The notes below the pieces were generated by a model. It saw only the letters and a program-made list of their open reading frames with translations, searched no databases and was not told the DNA's origin. Source: Senimuribacter sp049852125 (GTDB taxonomy: Bacteria; Bacillota; Clostridia; Peptostreptococcales; Anaerovoracaceae). From it: DNA of 64,000 nt. The stretch is from the NCBI RefSeq assembly GCF_049852125.1, contig NZ_CP187532.1, forward strand, positions 868,001 to 932,000. The letters are read 5' to 3'. Below are positions 44,797 through 52,430 of the stretch, piece by piece (within the stretch, counting starts at the first letter, position 1; the number at the start of each line of letters is the position of its first letter). The translations under genes were made by a program, and so were the position numbers.

Positions 44797-45174
44797 ATGC
44801 ATGTAAATTGGTTTAAGAATCCGGATCACGTGGTGTACGCTGATATCGGGGAGTTTGTGGATAATTTCGAGAAAGAAACCGGAATCGACAATTTAAAAGA
44901 AAAGATCGCTGCTTTTGAGGTCAATCCCGTAAAGGAGGGCGTGATTTTAAAAGGACGGAAGCGGACTTCCATTAAACTTTTTATTCCAGATATGACCTTT
45001 GATGAACATATTGACATGGGAAGAAAATGCGGAGGAAATTATCATTACCTGGAAAACGGCATTAAGGACTGCAGTGGCTGTATGGTACCTCATCGAAAGT
45101 ACAACTATGACTTTATGATGATGCGATTGGCAAAATTCCATAAGACACTGCAAAGTAAGGAACTGGAGGGATAG
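44797..45174 (+). CDS. hypothetical protein downstream of cobalamin riboswitch
   Basis: This 125-residue soluble protein begins MHVNWFKNPDHVVYADIGE and has a mid-region LKGRKRTSIKLFIPDMTFDEH. The C-terminal part carries three Cys and several His (GRKCGGNYHYLENG; DCSGCMVPHRKYNYDFMMM). I recognise no family. The Cys/His set could bind metal. GGAGATAG precedes the ATG. It is the only gene between the riboswitch and the terminator at 45257, so it may be under B12 control, although more than 300 bases separate them. The stop is TAG. Confidence 0.6.
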   Translation: MHVNWFKNPDHVVYADIGEFVDNFEKETGIDNLKEKIAAFEVNPVKEGVILKGRKRTSIKLFIPDMTFDEHIDMGRKCGGNYHYLENGIKDCSGCMVPHRKYNYDFMMMRLAKFHKTLQSKELEG

Positions 45175-45256
45175 AAAAATTTGGAATTTAGCGCCGCCTT
45201 GCTTTGCTGATTCCGTAAAGAAAAATAACAAGAGAAACAATAAGAAAATTGCTGCG

Positions 45257-45284
45257 GCCCGCGGAAAGCGGGCTATTTTATTTT
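45257..45284 (+). terminator. terminator after the 125-residue gene
   Basis: GCCCGC-GGAAA-GCGGGC is followed by TATTTTATTTT. The rest of the 340-base gap up to 45514 is AT-rich and contains the WYL operator. Confidence 0.85.
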
Positions 45285-45454
45285 GCTTTGAAATATTTTT
45301 ATAATTATATGATATATAGTTAAAATATTATAATAAAGTATATTATTTATAAATTTGTGCGGGGAATAATATAGTAGGAAATAGCTTTACGGCGTGTTTC
45401 AAATGGTCCTCGAGGTGGTTATGAAAGTGCCAAAAAATAATGAAAGATTTTAAA

Positions 45455-45476
45455 ACATGACTTTATGTTGTCATGT
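45455..45476 (+). promoter_or_regulatory. operator palindrome 1 (WYL regulator)
   Basis: ACATGAC-N8-GTCATGT lies 39 bases before the WYL regulator start and just upstream of a TATACT -10-like box. The same palindrome recurs at 46498. Confidence 0.7.
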
Positions 45477-45514
45477 TTATCTGCTATACTACCCTTAGAA
45501 TTGGAGATGAGTAA

Positions 45515-46468
45515 ATGAAAATTGATCGTTTAATTGGGATAATTACTATATTGCTGCGAAATGAAAAAACAACCGCTCCCGAATTAGCAGAACGTTTTGA
45601 AGTGTCAAGACGAACTATTAACCGTGATATAGAAGATATTTGTAAGGCCGGAATACCTGTCGTTTCTACGCAAGGCTACGGCGGTGGTTTTTCGATTGCC
45701 GACGGTTATAAATTAGATAAATCGCTCTTTACAAAAGACGAACTGCAAACCATTTTTGCGGGACTTAGAGGAATGGACAGCGTATCAAAAAGCTCTGCTC
45801 TTTCCAGTTTGCTTGATAAATTTTCGAGCAAGGAACAGCGCGTGATTGCAGAGGACATGATCATTATTGATTTAGCGTCTCATTATCAAACGTCGCTTAC
45901 ACAAAAAATTGAACTATTGAAAAGTGCAATCCGCAGAAAACATATTCTGTCGTTTCAATATTACTATGAAAAGGGGGAAGCAAAACGTCGTATAGAACCA
46001 TACCGTCTAATATTTAAGTGGTCAGCATGGTATGTTTACGGATTTTGCTTAGACAGACAAGCCTACCGCCTGTTCAAATTAAATCGCCTTTGGGATTTAC
46101 AAATAGACGAAGAAACTTTTTCGGAAAGAGAAATTCCCCAAGAAGAATTATCATTTGGAAATTATTTTGCAGAAGGTACTTTCCGTTTAAAAGCTGTATT
46201 TGCCAAAAGTGAAAAGCACCGTCTGATTGAAGAATACGGAATTGACAGCTATTCGGTATGCCAAGATGAAAGACTGTTATTTGAGCGCGATTTTGCAAGC
46301 TATGAGAATATGCGTGAATGGGTTTTCAGCTTTGGTGATAAAGTTTCTGTATTAGCGCCAGATGAATTGCAGGACGATAGAAAAAAGCAAGCGGAAAATA
46401 TTATTAAAATGTATGAAGAAAAGGAAAAGGATTTTGTAGGAGTGTATTATGATAATCGAAAGAAATAA
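45515..46468 (+). CDS. WYL-domain helix-turn-helix regulator (YafY/DeoR type)
   Basis: This 317-residue protein has an N-terminal HTH at residues 1-60 (TTAPELAERFEVSRRTINRDIEDI) followed by a WYL domain at about 140-215 (RIEPYRLIFKWSAWYVYGFC) and a WCX-like C-terminus. WYL proteins bind nucleic acids or nucleotides and regulate stress and defence genes. Identical operator palindromes before this gene and before the DUF3795-TfoX pair suggest it controls both. Its AT-rich codon use differs from the neighbouring genes and may signal transfer. Confidence 0.88.
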   Translation: MKIDRLIGIITILLRNEKTTAPELAERFEVSRRTINRDIEDICKAGIPVVSTQGYGGGFSIADGYKLDKSLFTKDELQTIFAGLRGMDSVSKSSALSSLLDKFSSKEQRVIAEDMIIIDLASHYQTSLTQKIELLKSAIRRKHILSFQYYYEKGEAKRRIEPYRLIFKWSAWYVYGFCLDRQAYRLFKLNRLWDLQIDEETFSEREIPQEELSFGNYFAEGTFRLKAVFAKSEKHRLIEEYGIDSYSVCQDERLLFERDFASYENMREWVFSFGDKVSVLAPDELQDDRKKQAENIIKMYEEKEKDFVGVYYDNRKK

Positions 46469-46497
46469 TAACAGCGATTTGAAAATAAACGCCAGTA

Positions 46498-46519
46498 ACA
46501 TGACATACAGATGTCATGT
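46498..46519 (+). promoter_or_regulatory. operator palindrome 2 (WYL regulator)
   Basis: ACATGAC-N8-GTCATGT, with the same half-sites and the same 8-base spacing as at 45455 but a different spacer sequence. It is followed by a TATGCTAGTAT -10-like stretch before the gene at 46559. Confidence 0.7.
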
Positions 46520-46558
46520 TGCTTATGCTAGTATCCAACTAAAAGGAGGGTTTCATTT

Positions 46559-46819
46559 ATGGTTGAGTCAAGATGTGGAATTTTATGCAGTGAATGTTCT
46601 TATCAAAAACAAGTGGGGTGTAAAGGATGCGTAAATATTGAGAAGCCGTTTTGGGGTGAAGGCTGTCCGGTAAAATCCTGCGTTGAAGCAAGAGAACATG
46701 AGCATTGCGGGCAATGTGAGGATTTTCCTTGCGGCCTGCTGAAACAATTTGCTTATGATGAAAAGCAAGGCGATAACGGGAAAAGGATTGAGCAATGTAA
46801 ATGTTGGATGAGAAAGTAG
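46559..46819 (+). CDS. DUF3795 Cys-rich protein
   Basis: This 86-residue protein has eleven Cys in the DUF3795 pattern (CGILCSECSYQ; GCKGC; CGQCEDFPCGLL), probably a zinc- or cluster-binding fold of unknown function. It has an AAAAGGAGG site. The stop is TAG and the TfoX-like gene starts 10 bases later. Confidence 0.85.
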   Translation: MVESRCGILCSECSYQKQVGCKGCVNIEKPFWGEGCPVKSCVEAREHEHCGQCEDFPCGLLKQFAYDEKQGDNGKRIEQCKCWMRK

Positions 46820-46828
46820 GTGGTAATT

Positions 46829-47164
46829 ATGGCTTCCAGTTTAGATTTTGTGGAATATGTGTGTGGACAGATAGGCGGCGCAGGAGAAATTACATATAAA
46901 AAAATGTTTGGTGAATATGGTGTTTACTGTAATGGAAAAATCGTTGGCGTCATCTGCGATAACCAGTTTTTTGTGAAAAAAACAGAAGCCGGGGCTGCTG
47001 TCTATCCGGATTGCAAAGAAGCTTCTCCATATACAGGAGCAAAGCTTCATTTTGTTATAGATAGCGTTGATGACCGCAACCTAATGGCAAGGTTTATATC
47101 TGCCACTTATAATGAGCTTCCCTTCCCTAAACCAAAGAAGAAAAAAGTTCCGGAAAAGGAATAA
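46829..47164 (+). CDS. TfoX N-terminal domain protein
   Basis: This 111-residue protein matches the TfoX/Sxy N-terminal domain (GEITYKKMFGEYGVYCNGKIVGVICDNQ) and ends in a Lys-rich tail. Full TfoX activates competence genes in Gammaproteobacteria; single-domain forms in Firmicutes are uncharacterised. It probably shares a transcript and the WYL operator with the DUF3795 gene. ATG 46829 is preferred over an upstream GTG at 46820. Confidence 0.82.
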   Translation: MASSLDFVEYVCGQIGGAGEITYKKMFGEYGVYCNGKIVGVICDNQFFVKKTEAGAAVYPDCKEASPYTGAKLHFVIDSVDDRNLMARFISATYNELPFPKPKKKKVPEKE

Positions 47165-47167
47165 GGA

Positions 47168-47317
47168 ATGGCGAAGCATCAGGAAAACCGGATGGTTTCA
47201 GGTCGCGGACTGAAGCAGGCAAGCGAGTGCATCGGATGCGGCAAATGTGAGGAGGCGTGACCGTAGCATATCGTCATCAGAGGGGAATTGAGGAAAGTGA
47301 CAGAAAAACTGTTATAA
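47168..47317 (+). pseudogene. C-terminal remnant of an aldo/keto reductase with ferredoxin-like tail
   Basis: The frame reads GRGLKQASECIGCGKCEEA, then TGA, P, TAG, HIVIRGELRKVTEKLL and TAA. Restoring TGC for TGA and CAG for TAG gives CEEACPQHIVIR, the usual [4Fe-4S] tail of clostridial aldo/keto reductases. No catalytic domain is present upstream. The amber is unlikely to be Pyl because a TGA sits two codons before it. Confidence 0.6.
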
Positions 47318-47350
47318 GGAACAGATTTTGTAATGAGAACAATAGAGTAG

Positions 47351-47380
47351 CAGACCTTTTGAAAAGAGGGTCTGTTTTTT
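47351..47380 (+). terminator. terminator before the methylaspartate operon
   Basis: CAGACC-N12-GGTCTG is followed by TTTTTT. Together with the remnant and the promoter it accounts for most of the 361-base gap. Confidence 0.75.
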
Positions 47381-47452
47381 CGTACAAAAATCCGGAAATT
47401 TTTCTTAAAATGCACTTTGCATAAGAAGTGCCAAAAAAAAACAATCTGCCTG

Positions 47453-47481
47453 TGGACAAATGAGATATAACAATGTACTAT
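47453..47481 (+). promoter_or_regulatory. candidate promoter of the glutamate mutase operon
   Basis: TGGACA (47453-47458), a 17-base spacer and TACTAT (47476-47481) lie 45 bases before glmS. Confidence 0.6.
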
Positions 47482-47525
47482 AAAGATGTAATACATTTTT
47501 CGATTTAAAAATTTCGAGGTGAATC

Positions 47526-47942
47526 ATGGAAGAAAACAAGAAGAAGTTAGTCATCGGCGTCATCGGCGCGGATGTTCATGCAGTAGGCATCCAGATTCTA
47601 AACCATGCTTTTGAGGAAGCAGGATTTGATGTAACCAATCTGGGCGTCATGGTATCGCAGGAGGAATATATTGCGGCAGCCACCGAAACGGATGCGGACG
47701 CGATTATGGTTTCCTCTCTGTACGGACACGGGGAGCTTGACTGCCGCGGTCTTAGAGAAAAGTGCAATGAAGCTGGGCTTACGAATATTTTACTCTATGT
47801 GGGCGGCAATATCGTCGTCGGCAAACAGCCTTTTGATGAAGTAGAGGCGAGATTTAAGAAGATGGGCTTCAACCGTGTATTCGGGCCGGGCACAGCGCCG
47901 GAGGAAACGATTCGGTGTCTAAAAGAGGACTTAACCCTGTAA
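47526..47942 (+). CDS. glmS: methylaspartate (glutamate) mutase, B12-binding subunit S
   Basis: This 138-residue cobamide-binding subunit has the D-x-H-x-x-G motif at Asp16-Val-His18-x-x-Gly21 (GADVHAVG) and GNIVVG, normal for the sigma subunit. With GlmE it forms adenosylcobalamin-dependent glutamate mutase, which isomerises L-glutamate to (2S,3S)-3-methylaspartate. It is the first gene of the operon. Confidence 0.95.
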   Translation: MEENKKKLVIGVIGADVHAVGIQILNHAFEEAGFDVTNLGVMVSQEEYIAAATETDADAIMVSSLYGHGELDCRGLREKCNEAGLTNILLYVGGNIVVGKQPFDEVEARFKKMGFNRVFGPGTAPEETIRCLKEDLTL

Positions 47943-47957
47943 GGAATCGGTGAAACC

Positions 47958-49352
47958 ATGAAACGAGTATTATTGATAGATTTCGGTAGCACCTATACCA
48001 AAGTAACCGCTGTGGATATGGAGGAAGAACGGCTTCTGGGCACAGCGGCCAGTTATACCACAGTGGAAACCGACGTCAACGAGGGACTGGCAAAAGCGCT
48101 GGCGCTTCTTTCGGAAAAGATCGGCGAGGTGGATTTCGACGCCAGATACGCCTGTTCCAGCGCGGCGGGCGGTCTGAAAATGATCAGCTGCGGGCTGGTA
48201 CCGGAGTTGACAGCGGAAGCAGCTAAGACTGCGTCTCTGGGCGCCGGCGCAAAGGTCATGAAGGTCTATTCATATCAGTTGACGGAGGAAGACGCAGCGG
48301 AAATTGAAACGCTGCAGCCGGACATTTTTCTTCTGACCGGCGGTACCGACGGCGGTAATAAGGATACGATCATCGAGAATGCCCAAATGCTGGCAGGGCT
48401 CAGTGCGGAATTTCCCATCGTGATAGCGGGAAACCGAAACGCGGCGGGTTCTTGCCGCAGGATCTTGGAAGACGCGGGAAAACAGGTGATTGTCTGTGAA
48501 AACGTGATGCCTAAATTCGGGGAACTGAACATCGAGCCTGCACAAAACTCCATTCGGGAAATTTTCCTGGAACGGATTATCAAGGCAAAGGGACTGTCAG
48601 AAGCCAGTCAGCTGATTTCCGGTATCATGATGCCGACGCCGGCAGCGGTGCTTTCCGCTATGGAACTTCTGGCAAAGGGTACCGAGACAGAGCCTGGTCT
48701 GGGAGATCTGATTGCCGTGGATGTAGGCGGCGCCACCACAGATGTGTACTCCATGAGTTTGGGGGAACCTAGCGGTGTCAATACGGTGTTGAAAGGGCTG
48801 CCGGAGCCTTATGCCAAACGAACAGTGGAAGGCGATATCGGCATGCGTTACAGCGCGGCGGGTATTGCAGAAGCGGCTGGGATGACTGCGGTTTCGAGAA
48901 TTTCCGGATTGCCCGAAGGCAGGGCGGAGGAACTGCTCTCCCTGATTACAGAAAAGACCGATACACTGCCGGAAACGGAAGAATTAGAGGCGCTGGATTT
49001 TGCACTGGCGTCGCTGGCGGTCAAAGTAGGCATAACCCGTCACGCAGGCCGCGTGGAAAAGGTTTATACGCCGGTGGGAGAAACCTGGCTGCAGGAAGGC
49101 AAAGATCTGACCCAGGTAAAAAAGGCGATTATCACAGGCGGTTCTCTGATTCACGCAAAGCAGATAGAGAAAATCGCGAGAGGCGTACTTTACGACTTTG
49201 CCGATCCATCGTCATTAAAACCGAAGCAGGCGGAAATCCTGCTGGATAAAGCATATATACTATCGGCCATGGGACTTCTCAGCCAGCATGCGCCAGATAC
49301 AGCATTAAAAATCATGAAAAAGGAGTTGTTGTCCTATGGAATTGAAGAATAA
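47958..49352 (+). CDS. glmL: glutamate mutase accessory/reactivation protein MutL/GlmL
   Basis: This 464-residue ASKHA-fold protein has LLIDFGSTYTKVTAVD at the N-terminus, DIFLLTGGTDGGN near 118-130 and LIAVDVGGATTDVYSM near 252-267, the GlmL pattern. It is thought to reactivate glutamate mutase by cobalamin exchange, like other diol-dehydratase reactivases. It lies between glmS and glmE and overlaps glmE by 17 bases. Confidence 0.93.
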   Translation: MKRVLLIDFGSTYTKVTAVDMEEERLLGTAASYTTVETDVNEGLAKALALLSEKIGEVDFDARYACSSAAGGLKMISCGLVPELTAEAAKTASLGAGAKVMKVYSYQLTEEDAAEIETLQPDIFLLTGGTDGGNKDTIIENAQMLAGLSAEFPIVIAGNRNAAGSCRRILEDAGKQVIVCENVMPKFGELNIEPAQNSIREIFLERIIKAKGLSEASQLISGIMMPTPAAVLSAMELLAKGTETEPGLGDLIAVDVGGATTDVYSMSLGEPSGVNTVLKGLPEPYAKRTVEGDIGMRYSAAGIAEAAGMTAVSRISGLPEGRAEELLSLITEKTDTLPETEELEALDFALASLAVKVGITRHAGRVEKVYTPVGETWLQEGKDLTQVKKAIITGGSLIHAKQIEKIARGVLYDFADPSSLKPKQAEILLDKAYILSAMGLLSQHAPDTALKIMKKELLSYGIEE

Positions 49353-50790
49353 GAAATTAACGAACGACGAATTTTACAGTATTCAGAAAGAAATTCTGAC
49401 ACAGTGGCCGACCGGCGCAGATGTGGACTTTGAGAAAGCGGTTGCATTCCATCAGAGCCTGCCGGAAGAAAAGAACTTCGGCAAGAAGCTGGTAAAAGCG
49501 AAGAAAGAAGGAAAAACCCTGGTGCAGCCGAGAGCGGGCGTAGCGCTGGTACAGGAGCACATCGATCTTTTGACCTATCTGCAGGACAAGGGCGGCGCGG
49601 ATTTGCTTCCGACTACGGTAGACAGCTATACCAGACAGAACCGATATAAAGAAGCGGAAGTGGGCATTCAGGAATCCGTTCGCGAGAGCAAATCCATGCT
49701 TAACGGTCTGCCCATTGTCAACCACGGTGTAGACGCATGCCGTTCCATTATCAATGAGTTGCATACGCCGGTACAGGTTCGTCACGGCACGCCGGACGCG
49801 CGTCTTTTGACAGAAATCTCTTATGCAGGCGGTTTCACAAGCTATGAGGGCGGCGGCATTTCCTACAATATTCCGTACGCAAAGAATGTCAGCCTGGAAA
49901 AGACCATCAGAGATTGGCAGTATTGCGACCGGCTGACCGGCATTTATGAAGAAGCAGGTGTCAGCATCAACAGAGAACCGTACGGACCACTTACCGGAAC
50001 GCTGGTTCCACCTTGTATTTCTCACTCTGTAGCCATCATCGAAAGCTTGCTGGCGGCGGAGCAGGGCGTAAAGAACATCACCGTGGGTTACGGCCAGTGC
50101 GGCAATCTGGTTCAGGACGTTGCGGCGATCCGCGCCCTGGGCAATCTGACAGAAGAATACTTAAAGAGATACGGCTACGGTGATGTAGAGGTGACTACAG
50201 TCCTCCATCAGTGGATGGGCGGCTTCCCGCAGGATGAAGCCCAGGCGTTTTCCGTGATTTCCTGGGGCAGCGCTATCGCGGCACTCTCCAAGGCGACCAA
50301 GGTTATCGTAAAGACGCCGCACGAAGCCATCGGCGTGCCAACCAAGGAAGCAAACGCGCAGGGACTGCGCTGTACCAAGCAGATGATTAACATGCTCTGC
50401 GACCAGCAGCTTTCCAACACCAGCCATGTTGTAAACGAAATGATGATTATTTCTGCGGAAACCCGTTGCATTGTAGATAAAGTCTTTGAACTGGGTGAAG
50501 GCGATTTGGCGGTCGGCGCTGTCAGAGCGTTCCAGGCAGGTGTTCTGGATATTCCGTTTGCGCCGAGCAAACTCAATGCAGGCAAGATGCTGCCGGCAAG
50601 AGACAACGACGGCGCGATCCGTATCTTAAACGCAGCCAACGTGCCGCTTTCCAAGGAACTGATCGATTTCAACAAAGAGAAAATCGAAGAGCGCGCCCAG
50701 GCAGAAAAGAGAGACGCATCCTTCCAGATGGTCATCGATGACGTTTACTCCATCAGTAAAGGAAAATTGGTCGGCAGACCTTGGAAATAA
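49336..50790 (+). CDS. glmE: methylaspartate (glutamate) mutase, subunit E
   Basis: This 484-residue catalytic TIM-barrel subunit has RHGTPDARLLTEISYAGG, GGGISYNIPYAKNVSLEKTI and VTTVLHQWMGGFPQDEA, all characteristic of GlmE. It binds glutamate and, with GlmS and adenosylcobalamin, carries out the carbon-skeleton rearrangement. The length is normal. Confidence 0.95.
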   Translation: MELKNKKLTNDEFYSIQKEILTQWPTGADVDFEKAVAFHQSLPEEKNFGKKLVKAKKEGKTLVQPRAGVALVQEHIDLLTYLQDKGGADLLPTTVDSYTRQNRYKEAEVGIQESVRESKSMLNGLPIVNHGVDACRSIINELHTPVQVRHGTPDARLLTEISYAGGFTSYEGGGISYNIPYAKNVSLEKTIRDWQYCDRLTGIYEEAGVSINREPYGPLTGTLVPPCISHSVAIIESLLAAEQGVKNITVGYGQCGNLVQDVAAIRALGNLTEEYLKRYGYGDVEVTTVLHQWMGGFPQDEAQAFSVISWGSAIAALSKATKVIVKTPHEAIGVPTKEANAQGLRCTKQMINMLCDQQLSNTSHVVNEMMIISAETRCIVDKVFELGEGDLAVGAVRAFQAGVLDIPFAPSKLNAGKMLPARDNDGAIRILNAANVPLSKELIDFNKEKIEERAQAEKRDASFQMVIDDVYSISKGKLVGRPWK

Positions 50791-50937
50791 GAACCCACCC
50801 TTCCGTAAAGCAAAGCTTCGGGAGGGTGCCCGGAAGCCTGTTTGTCCTTAGACAATAAAGTGTTGCCAGCGAAGTGGCGAAGCGGCGCGGCTTTGTCCTC
50901 TGCCGCCTCCGGGATTTGACTGGCGATCGGTCGGGCG

Positions 50938-51125
50938 CTGACAAAACTGACAGAAAATCGGTTTTTTGTCAAATTTGTCAGTGTTTTTGGAGAAAATGCT
51001 GACAAAACTGACATTTTCTTTGAATTTTGTCTGGTTTGTCAGTGTTTGGAAAGGAAAATAGATGTTTTTGCGGTAAAAATCGCGAAAATGCTGACCAAAA
51101 TGCAGGTTTTTAAGAAATTTGTCAG
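50938..51125. repeat. array C: three inverted pairs of CTGACAAA/TTTGTCAG
   Basis: CTGACAAA starts at 50938 and 50999, with a variant CTGACCAA at 51091. TTTGTCAG starts at 50974, 51035 and 51118. The first two pairs have 28-base spacers and form hairpins with a 2-base mismatch and further pairing. CTGACAAAACTGACA occurs in both. Start-to-start steps are 36, 25, 36, 56 and 27, so most differ from one another by about 10 or 20. The array fills the 386-base gap between glmE and the ammonia-lyase gene. The left part (50791-50937) has other GC-rich stems, such as CACCCTTCCG/CGGGAGGGTG. Confidence 0.75.
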
Positions 51126-51176
51126 CACAGAAAAATTTGTAAAGTGTTAGTTTGAAATATAGACGAGGGAATTGAA

Positions 51177-52424
51177 ATGAAAATCAAAAAAATAATTTGT
51201 TCCGGCGGAAGAACCGGCTTCTTCTTTGATGACCAGAGAGCGATTAAAAAAGGCGCGAAGGCGGATGGTTCCGCTTATATCGGCGCGCCGGTGACAGACG
51301 GCTTTAAAGCAGTCAGACAGGCGGGGGAATCTATTTCTGTCATGGTGCTTTTAGAAGACGGTCAGGTTGCTTACGGCGACTGCGCGGCGGTGCAGTACAG
51401 CGGTGCCGGCGGCAGAGATCCGCTGTTTCTTGCGGAAGATTTTATTCCTGTGATTATGGAGCACGTGGCGCCGATGCTGGAAGGAAAGGAACTGAATTCT
51501 TTCCGTGAACTGGCTGCGGAAGTGGAAGCGGTGCAGGTAGACGGCAAGCGTCTGCATACAGCCATTCGTTACGGTGTAACCCAGGCGGTGCTGGACGCTG
51601 TGGCAAAGGCGAAGAAACAGCTGATGTGTGAAGTCATCGCTGACGAATACGGCTTAAAACCGGAATATCGCCAAATTCCGATTTTCACCCAGTCCGGCGA
51701 CAATCGCTATGACAACTCCGACAAGATGATTATGAAAGGCGCGGATGTACTGCCTCATGCGCTGATTAACAATGTAGATACCAAATTGGGTAAAGACGGC
51801 AGCATTCTGCTGGAATATGTCAAATGGCTCAGAGACAGAATTATCGCCCTGCGTCACGACGAGACCTATCAGCCAGTGCTGCACATCGACGTATACGGCA
51901 CTATCGGTATGGCGTTCGGCGTGAACAATTACGAGGCAATGGCAGATTACATCGCAACCCTGGCAGAGGCGGCAAAACCATTCAAACTGCGTATCGAAGG
52001 ACCGATGGACTCTGAAGAACGGGAAGCGCAGATGAAAGCCCTGGCGGCACTGACAGCTGAGGTTGACCGCCGTGGCATCGACGTGGAACTGGTTGCAGAC
52101 GAATGGTGCAACACACTGGAAGATATCAAATATTTTGCCGACAACAAAGCTGGTCACATGGTACAGATCAAAACACCGGATCTGGGCGGCATCAATAATA
52201 TCGTAGAAGCGGTTCTCTACTGCAAAGAAAAGGGCATCGGCGCTTACCAGGGCGGCACCTGCAACGAAACAGACCGTTCTGCGCAGGTTTGCGTCAACCT
52301 TGCTATGGCGACCCAGCCTGACCAGATTCTGGCAAAACCGGGCATGGGAGTAGACGAAGGCTATATGATTGTATATAATGAAATGCAGAGAATTCTTGCC
52401 CAGCTGGCAGTAAAAAACGCATAA
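51177..52424 (+). CDS. mal: methylaspartate ammonia-lyase
   Basis: This 415-residue enolase-superfamily enzyme deaminates 3-methylaspartate to mesaconate. HMVQIKTPDLGG carries the catalytic lysine (Lys331 in Clostridium tetanomorphum), and YQGGTCNETDRSA follows. The N-terminus MKIKKIICSGGRTGFFFDDQ matches the family. The length equals known enzymes (413). It follows glmE across array C. Confidence 0.95.
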   Translation: MKIKKIICSGGRTGFFFDDQRAIKKGAKADGSAYIGAPVTDGFKAVRQAGESISVMVLLEDGQVAYGDCAAVQYSGAGGRDPLFLAEDFIPVIMEHVAPMLEGKELNSFRELAAEVEAVQVDGKRLHTAIRYGVTQAVLDAVAKAKKQLMCEVIADEYGLKPEYRQIPIFTQSGDNRYDNSDKMIMKGADVLPHALINNVDTKLGKDGSILLEYVKWLRDRIIALRHDETYQPVLHIDVYGTIGMAFGVNNYEAMADYIATLAEAAKPFKLRIEGPMDSEEREAQMKALAALTAEVDRRGIDVELVADEWCNTLEDIKYFADNKAGHMVQIKTPDLGGINNIVEAVLYCKEKGIGAYQGGTCNETDRSAQVCVNLAMATQPDQILAKPGMGVDEGYMIVYNEMQRILAQLAVKNA

Positions 52425-52430
52425 TAACAG

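Noticed and set aside
47255..47263. Amber codon in the aldo/keto reductase remnant as a Pyl site
   Set aside because: A TGA lies two codons earlier in the same frame and the family has Gln at that position, so decay is simpler.
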